A model generated the notes under the pieces. That model did no database searches. It was not told where the DNA came from and worked only from the letters and a program-made list of their open reading frames with translations. This document shows, in pieces, positions 39,289-43,297 of a stretch of 43,297 nt of DNA; the first letter of the stretch is position 1, and each line of letters begins with the position of its first letter. A program made the translations under genes and the position numbers. The stretch is from Deltaproteobacteria bacterium (lineage in GTDB: Bacteria; JAGRBM01; JAHCIT01): the NCBI GenBank assembly GCA_026129095.1, contig JAHCIT010000014.1, positions 1 through 43,297 of the forward strand, read 5' to 3'.

Positions 39289-39730
39289 GGCGCTTCCTCC
39301 TCACCCACTCGAACGGAAGGGAATAAACCTCCATCTGCCGGGCGACCTCGCCGTCGATCTTGATGGTCTTTTCCTTCCCCGTAATCGTCATTCCTCCCTC
39401 GTGGTAGATGCAGAGGTAACCCATGAACGGTTCGCCGGTTTTCGGTTTTCCCAATTCGCCGACCCACATGGGGAGGTATCCGGATTCGAAATAGCCCCAG
39501 AACCGGTCCAGAAGCATCGGGATATCCTCGTGCCGGGCACCGATCTCGACAAGCTTGTTGGCGATCTCCGCCCGCCGGATATCATTCCGGGTCCACCAGA
39601 CGGGCGTGCGTGGCTTGCCTGTCCAGGTGGCTGGCTGGACATAGCCCGCCCGCACCAGGCGCATGAGCTTCGGATAGCTGATATCCAGAATTCTGGAGAC
39701 CGTCTCGCTGTCCAGGAGGGTTTCGGTCAT
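39275..39730 (-). CDS. MerR-like DNA-binding regulator of the element operon
   Basis: The 151-residue protein begins with a MerR-like helix-turn-helix and wing: SETVSRILDISYPKLMRLVR, AGYVQPATWTGKPRTPVWWT, then NDIRRAEIANKLVEIGARHEDIP. The C-terminal half (WVGELGKPKTGEPFMGYLCI, TGKEKTIKIDGEVARQMEVY) has no metal-binding Cys/His set, so a metal sensor is unlikely. It is the first gene of the leftward operon reaching the integrase, and two dyads cover its own promoter (39745-39804). Autoregulation and control of integrase expression is a reasonable inference. Confidence 0.8.
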   Translation of the reverse strand: MTETLLDSETVSRILDISYPKLMRLVRAGYVQPATWTGKPRTPVWWTRNDIRRAEIANKLVEIGARHEDIPMLLDRFWGYFESGYLPMWVGELGKPKTGEPFMGYLCIYHEGGMTITGKEKTIKIDGEVARQMEVYSLPFEWVRRKRRGKR

Positions 39731-39744
39731 TTGGGGCCTGTCCT

Positions 39745-39804
39745 CATAGTTTCACCACCGGAAATATAGCCCGCCTCCGGAATAGTTTCAAGATCGAAAT
39801 TATG
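39745..39804. promoter_or_regulatory. Two tandem dyads overlapping -10 and -35 (putative operators)
   Basis: Operator 1 (39745-39769) reads CATAGTTTC-7-GAAATATAG, overlapping the -10. Operator 2 (39782-39804) reads ATAGTTTC-AAGATC-GAAATTATG (core arms ATAGTTTC and GAAATTAT), overlapping the -35. The left arms ATAGTTTCA are identical and start 36 bp apart. Binding would block RNA polymerase; the MerR-like protein encoded just downstream is the obvious candidate. Confidence 0.6.
39763..39791 (-). promoter_or_regulatory. Sigma-70-type promoter of the element operon
   Basis: On the minus strand, TTGAAA (39791-39786) is followed by exactly 17 nt and TATATT (39768-39763). The MerR-like start codon lies 33 nt further. 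This is close to consensus in an otherwise GC-rich region. Confidence 0.75.
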
Positions 39805-40403
39805 CCCGGCCGCTTTTTCCGCGGAATTCACACGGGCGGGTCTTGCCCCCGCCACGCCCGAACCGCCGGAATCCAGGCGCTTCCCGGACTCACACCGGAG
39901 CTGCGTCGCCCCTTGCCGGAACCGTGACGGCCTGCGGCCGGCTGCAGGGCGCTTTTCGCCGGGTACACAACCTGGGGCGAGGCATGAAGCTGCTACCCCC
40001 GGCGTGCTCATTGCGCGACTGGCTGCCGGAGTTTCCCATGCCCGGATGCCCCAGGCATGTTGATCCGGCGAACCACCCCTGACCTGGAGACTGGAACACC
40101 GGATGCGGATGTCATCGTGACGACGGCCGCCGAATCACCAGGAATTGCAGCGGACGGCCAACCCGGATCGTCCCGGTTCCCGCACGGTACAAGGACATCC
40201 AGCGATTCCGGCCGAACTTCGACCTCGTGGAACTCCGGCCGAACTCCGACCTCCATAAGAGATCGAACTTCGGCCTTTACAGGCCGTTCGAACGGCCTTA
40301 AATTGATGTTCAGCCGGGCGTGCGCGACACGGTGAATCTCCCTGCCGTGGCCTACGAGAGTAGGCAGCATGTAGGGGTGGGAGTCCTACCGTGCGTCCGG
40401 CAT
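39805..40403. repeat. Non-coding stretch with iteron-like CGAACTTCG repeats and hairpins
   Basis: No convincing gene lies here. Four CGAAC-type units start at 40213, 40240, 40264 and 40289 (spacing 27, 24, 25 bp). Units 1 and 2 share GGCCGAACT-C-CGACCT; units 1 and 3 share CGAACTTCG, itself a short palindrome. Unit 4 lies in the perfect 18-bp palindrome AGGCCGTTCGAACGGCCT (40281-40298), followed by AT-rich TAAATTGATG. Further on, CCTAC-GAGA-GTAGG (40351-40364) and GTAGG-9-CCTAC (40371-40389) form two hairpins. Roles as origin iterons, partition site, operator array or RNA remnant are all possible. Confidence 0.5.
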
Positions 40404-40874
40404 TCATATTGAGACAACCTCATCCAGCGTCCACAATCCGAGCATCCCCTTGCACGCCGGGCCGTCCACTCTCCGGACGTTCGCCAAAACCCAGCCAAAT
40501 AAGACTTCACCGACAGCGGGTTCCGTTAATCCATAGAGGAGCACCCGTTTCCTTTCCGCTGGGCTTGTCCTCCAGCTTCCGGTGATCCTATGGCAGCCAA
40601 CTAGGTCGGCGACGGCCACGATGCGACCAATAGGTAGGTCAGTCCGGTCGAAGTAGCAGGCTGCCTTGGTGAATTCTGGATTTACGGTCCTGGCCATCCA
40701 GGTCCGCAGCGCTTCGGCGTTGGCCGTACGAGCCTGCTTCGTCAGTTTTCCGCGACCTGCGTGGATCAGCAACTGACCACGATAGCTCGTGGGCCACGAG
40801 CGCATCTCCCATGATTTGAAACCATCGGCGATAAGTGATGCCCAAGGCTGGACGATAGTGAGAGCCTTGGGCAT
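40404..40874 (-). CDS. ASCH-domain protein
   Basis: The 156-residue protein starts MPKALTIVQPWASLIADGFK and continues with KSWEMRSW and RGQLLIHAG, the ASCH (PUA-like) fold start. Later blocks PIGRIVAVADLVGCHRI and LFGWVLANVRRVDGP complete it. ASCH domains bind RNA or modified nucleosides, and some act as hydrolases on modified bases; the target here is unknown. ASCH genes are common in phages and mobile elements. Its ATG at 40874 overlaps the previous gene's stop (TGATG), so the two are coupled. Confidence 0.85.
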   Translation of the reverse strand: MPKALTIVQPWASLIADGFKSWEMRSWPTSYRGQLLIHAGRGKLTKQARTANAEALRTWMARTVNPEFTKAACYFDRTDLPIGRIVAVADLVGCHRITGSWRTSPAERKRVLLYGLTEPAVGEVLFGWVLANVRRVDGPACKGMLGLWTLDEVVSI

Positions 40875-41467
40875 CACCCACCCTGCTTTCGGTATAGGAC
40901 TGTCCCGTCACGGAGCAGCCGTTGAACGTCGATATCTCGTGATCTGCGGAATGAAACGACAAAAGTCGCCTGTCCGCTTTTCTCGGCACGGACCACGGCC
41001 ATATAGGTCTTACCGCTGGACCTGATCACAGCTACACGCTCCCCCTTACCATCAGTCGCCTTCTGCCTGACAATAAAGTCGGGGTGTTCACCCAGCTCCG
41101 GTAGAATCCGGTAGTCCTCTATCTTGAGTTCAGGATGCTTCTCGCGCTGCTTCCAAGATATACCACTGTTGATAGCCGCCACACGATGGCGTGCGCCGAT
41201 CGCTTGGGCGGCTTCATCCGACAGGCGGAGCACCGGAAATTCCCCTTTCGGGAACTCCGAATGGAACCAGTCGTCGAAGAGCCGTCCGTTCACCACGTCC
41301 CGGATTGCCACCTGGGCGATCATCGCAGGCGCGCCCTCGAGCTTGTCGGTGAGAAGGCGGTAGGCCGACTCGACGCGCAGCTTGCCGGGATTGGTGTCGA
41401 AGCCCGGGGTCACTCCCCTGGGGACCAGCTCCACGTCGCCGGTCCGCTTGTTCTTCCATTCGGCCAT
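40874..41467 (-). CDS. C-terminal part of a Mu-like phage head-morphogenesis protein (probably truncated)
   Basis: The 197-residue frame begins MAEWKNKRTGDVELVPRGV then TPGFDTNPGKLR, which resembles the WxNKRTG...PGFDYNPG segment near the C-terminus of Mu gpF-like minor head proteins. The end, with ELGEHPDFIVRQ, GKTYMAVVRAEKSGQATFVV and SFRRSRD, resembles the PBECR-type nuclease-like module that follows in such phage proteins. Full-length relatives are about twice as long, so the N-terminal part is missing. The frame stays open upstream, past 41467 and into the first CRISPR repeat, and no good ribosome-binding site precedes ATG 41467. It is either a remnant or a free-standing C-terminal module. 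A repeat-like segment lies inside it at 41014-41037. Confidence 0.65.
   Translation of the reverse strand: MAEWKNKRTGDVELVPRGVTPGFDTNPGKLRVESAYRLLTDKLEGAPAMIAQVAIRDVVNGRLFDDWFHSEFPKGEFPVLRLSDEAAQAIGARHRVAAINSGISWKQREKHPELKIEDYRILPELGEHPDFIVRQKATDGKGERVAVIRSSGKTYMAVVRAEKSGQATFVVSFRRSRDIDVQRLLRDGTVLYRKQGG
41014..41037. other. Imperfect inverted match to the CRISPR repeat (anti-repeat candidate)
   Basis: Read on the minus strand, this segment aligns with the repeat as GTGT, a short mismatch, then TGATCAGGTCC exact (11 nt), a 1-nt insertion and GCG. As RNA the plus strand would pair with the repeat over 4+11+3 bp with one internal loop and one bulge, the shape of a repeat:anti-repeat duplex. It lies 520 bp from the array inside a protein-coding frame, so chance is possible. 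Confidence 0.35.
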
Positions 41468-41556
41468 CGGTGACGGCGGGCGCGCTGTTTTAACGGGAAC
41501 GGAGCGCCGCTGCCGGTGGCCGGTGAGCCGCCCGCCGGGATCGCGGCGAAGCTGGG
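41468..41556. other. Spacer between phage remnant and CRISPR array
   Basis: This 89-bp segment precedes the first visible repeat. It is GC-rich with a short TTTTAA, and is unlike the AT-rich leaders usual for CRISPR arrays. The first repeat is perfect rather than degenerate. I see no promoter, so it cannot be called a leader with confidence. Confidence 0.3.
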
Positions 41557-43297
41557 GTGTCAGTTGATCAGGTCCGCGTCGGCTCCGGCGGCGAGGGAAC
41601 TGGAGCAGACGACGGTCCGGAGACAGGTGTCAGTTGATCAGGTCCGCGTCGGCTCCGGCGGCGGCAAAAACAGTTTGCAGCGGCCCCGATCCCGTGGTGT
41701 CAGTTGATCAGGTCCGCGTCGGCTCCGGCGGCCCGTCCTCCGTGGAGGCCCCTGCGTCCAGCTCGACGTGTCAGTTGATCAGGTCCGCGTCGGCTCCGGC
41801 GGCGATCAGTGCCAGCTCGCGGGGGTGCCGTTCTTCTTGTGTCAGTTGATCAGGTCCGCGTCGGCTCCGGCGGCGGGAGTTGATGGTAGTGGCCCCTGTG
41901 CTAGTCGGGTGTGTCAGTTGATCAGGTCCGCGTCGGCTCCGGCGGCATTTCGCCCTTCAGGGTGGCGATCAGCCCGTCGTCGTGTCAGTTGATCAGGTCC
42001 GCGTCGGCTCCGGCGGCACCGGATTCTGATCCCCTTCGACGTGATGAGCCGCCTGTGTCAGTTGATCAGGTCCGCGTCGGCTCCGGCGGCGTCGACGAAG
42101 GAGAACGCCGTCCACGTCCGGGCGTGTCAGTTGATCAGGTCCGCGTCGGCTCCGGCGGCTCTCCCGGCGATGCTGCACGCGATACGGACACAGGGTGTCA
42201 GTTGATCAGGTCCGCGTCGGCTCCGGCGGCGGTCGCCCACCTGATCGCCCACGGGCAGTGGGACCTGGTGTCAGTTGATCAGGTCCGCGTCGGCTCCGGC
42301 GGCCATCCAGTCCTACCAGCGCGGCGCAGACGGGAAAAGTGTCAGTTGATCAGGTCCGCGTCGGCTCCGGCGGCCTCTACCCCTTTCGTCACGGGTATAC
42401 TCGTAACAAGTGTCAGTTGATCAGGTCCGCGTCGGCTCCGGCGGCGGGCGACGAGCGTGCCGCCGCCGGGCCAGTCGGCGTGTCAGTTGATCAGGTCCGC
42501 GTCGGCTCCGGCGGCGACGGTCGAGGAGCGCGTGTAGCATGTATTGGCGGTGTCAGTTGATCAGGTCCGCGTCGGCTCCGGCGGCACTCGCAACTGGTTG
42601 ATCAGATCGGGCGACATGAAGTGTCAGTTGATCAGGTCCGCGTCGGCTCCGGCGGCGCCGGGAAATCGCCAACAAACGGGAAAAACAAATGTGTCAGTTG
42701 ATCAGGTCCGCGTCGGCTCCGGCGGCCATTTCAACCCGCTTGCGCTGTTTAACGACGAGAAGTGTCAGTTGATCAGGTCCGCGTCGGCTCCGGCGGCGGC
42801 GCCCGGCGTCTCCGCCTCGATCTCCAGGGCGTCCGTGTCAGTTGATCAGGTCCGCGTCGGCTCCGGCGGCTGACACTGGAGCAGATGCACGTGGAGCTTT
42901 CCGTCGTGTCAGTTGATCAGGTCCGCGTCGGCTCCGGCGGCCAGGCGGCGCTCTTCGCCGAGATGCTCGACGGCGGGTGTCAGTTGATCAGGTCCGCGTC
43001 GGCTCCGGCGGCGTTAAACAGCGCAAGCGGGTTGAAATGGGCCTGATAGTGTCAGTTGATCAGGTCCGCGTCGGCTCCGGCGGCGCTCCACAGGTGGACG
43101 GTCAACGTAGCCAATAACGTGTCAGTTGATCAGGTCCGCGTCGGCTCCGGCGGCACTCTATTTCCCATTCACGGCTACGCCTTATTATAGTGTCAGTTGA
43201 TCAGGTCCGCGTCGGCTCCGGCGGCTCAAGAGGCTCCAGATTGGCGAAGCGCCGAAGCTGGTGTCAGTTGATCAGGTCCGCGTCGGCTCCGGCGGCT
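41557..43297. CRISPR. CRISPR array, 25 identical 36-bp repeats, 24 full spacers, cut by window end
   Basis: Repeats start at 41557, 41627, 41697, 41768, 41839, 41911, 41982, 42055, 42124, 42195, 42268, 42339, 42410, 42480, 42550, 42621, 42691, 42762, 42835, 42906, 42977, 43049, 43119, 43190 and 43261. Each is 36 bp, begins GTGTCAGTTGATCAGGTCC and ends GGCTCCGGCGGC, and I see no variant. Spacers are 33-37 bp, mostly 34-35, and none is duplicated, but two overlap on opposite strands. There is no strong internal palindrome. No cas gene is in the window, so type and direction cannot be fixed; 36-bp repeats with ~35-bp spacers fit several type I, III and V systems. Several spacers read as open frames, fitting phage or plasmid coding targets. 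Confidence 0.98.

Noticed and set aside
39727-40370. Minus-strand frames of 94 and 120 codons between the regulator and ASCH genes
   Set aside because: They run through promoter dyads and repeats and have shadow-like Arg/Pro/Gly-rich composition.
42586-42620. GTTGATCAG inside spacer 15, matching nine bases of the repeat
   Set aside because: Too short to distinguish from chance, and spacer length and flanking repeats are normal.
41516-42873. Open frames encoding repeated SVDQVRVGSGG / CQLIRSASAPAA peptides
   Set aside because: They are translations of the CRISPR repeat in different frames, not genes.
42871-42876. Spacer 19 starts TGACAC, the reverse complement of part of the repeat start
   Set aside because: Only six bases; probably coincidence.
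37000-43297. Search for a second copy of the tRNA-Ser 3' end as far attachment site
   Set aside because: Only unrelated TTCGAA occurrences were seen (for example in the 40281-40298 palindrome); no attachment-site copy is in the window.

Overview
The window is high-GC DNA from a Gram-negative bacterium. The markers are lipoprotein signal peptides, a FadL-type outer-membrane porin, SPOR-domain proteins, an MglA-like GTPase and a response regulator with a long Ala/Pro linker. This mix is typical of the former Deltaproteobacteria (Myxococcota and relatives). I cannot name a genus from sequence alone.

Layout. 1-1300: 3' end of groEL and an AhpD-like protein. 1592-5955: nitrogen block, with a divergent ammonium transporter, PII protein and glutamine synthetase. 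6089-9433: glycosyltransferase, two small proteins (the first CheW-like) and a response regulator with five WDLGEPEAAP repeats. 9529-14546: valS, birA, coaX and a TPR protein. 14780-18322: a SPOR protein, a HEAT-like protein and an MglA-like GTPase. 18449-20257: aspS. 20745-30621: a tight three-gene envelope operon (about 2200-residue lipoprotein, FadL-type porin, second lipoprotein). 30708-36866: argS, SPOR protein, lepA, lepB and tadA, then tRNA-Ser(GGA) at 36893-36982. To this point it reads as ordinary chromosome.

From the 3' end of tRNA-Ser the character changes. A large serine recombinase gene runs into the tRNA, and its last ten codons plus stop lie inside the tRNA gene. Behind it is a leftward operon of three small unknown genes headed by a MerR-like regulator. 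Its promoter (TTGAAA-17-TATATT) is covered by two similar dyads. A 600-bp non-coding stretch with iteron-like CGAACTTCG repeats follows. Next come an ASCH-domain gene and what looks like the C-terminal remnant of a Mu-like phage head protein. Last is a CRISPR array of 25 identical 36-bp repeats that runs off the window end. No cas gene is visible. I see no second copy of the tRNA 3' end, so the array appears to lie inside an element integrated at tRNA-Ser.

The best leads are in this right-hand part. Two spacers (42727-42761 and 43013-43048) share 27 nt on opposite strands, so they come from one target locus and reveal part of each other's flanks. An imperfect inverted match to the repeat (41014-41037) lies 520 bp from the array and could be a tracrRNA-type anti-repeat or chance. 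The integrase/tRNA fusion and the paired operators of the element's regulator are also worth testing.
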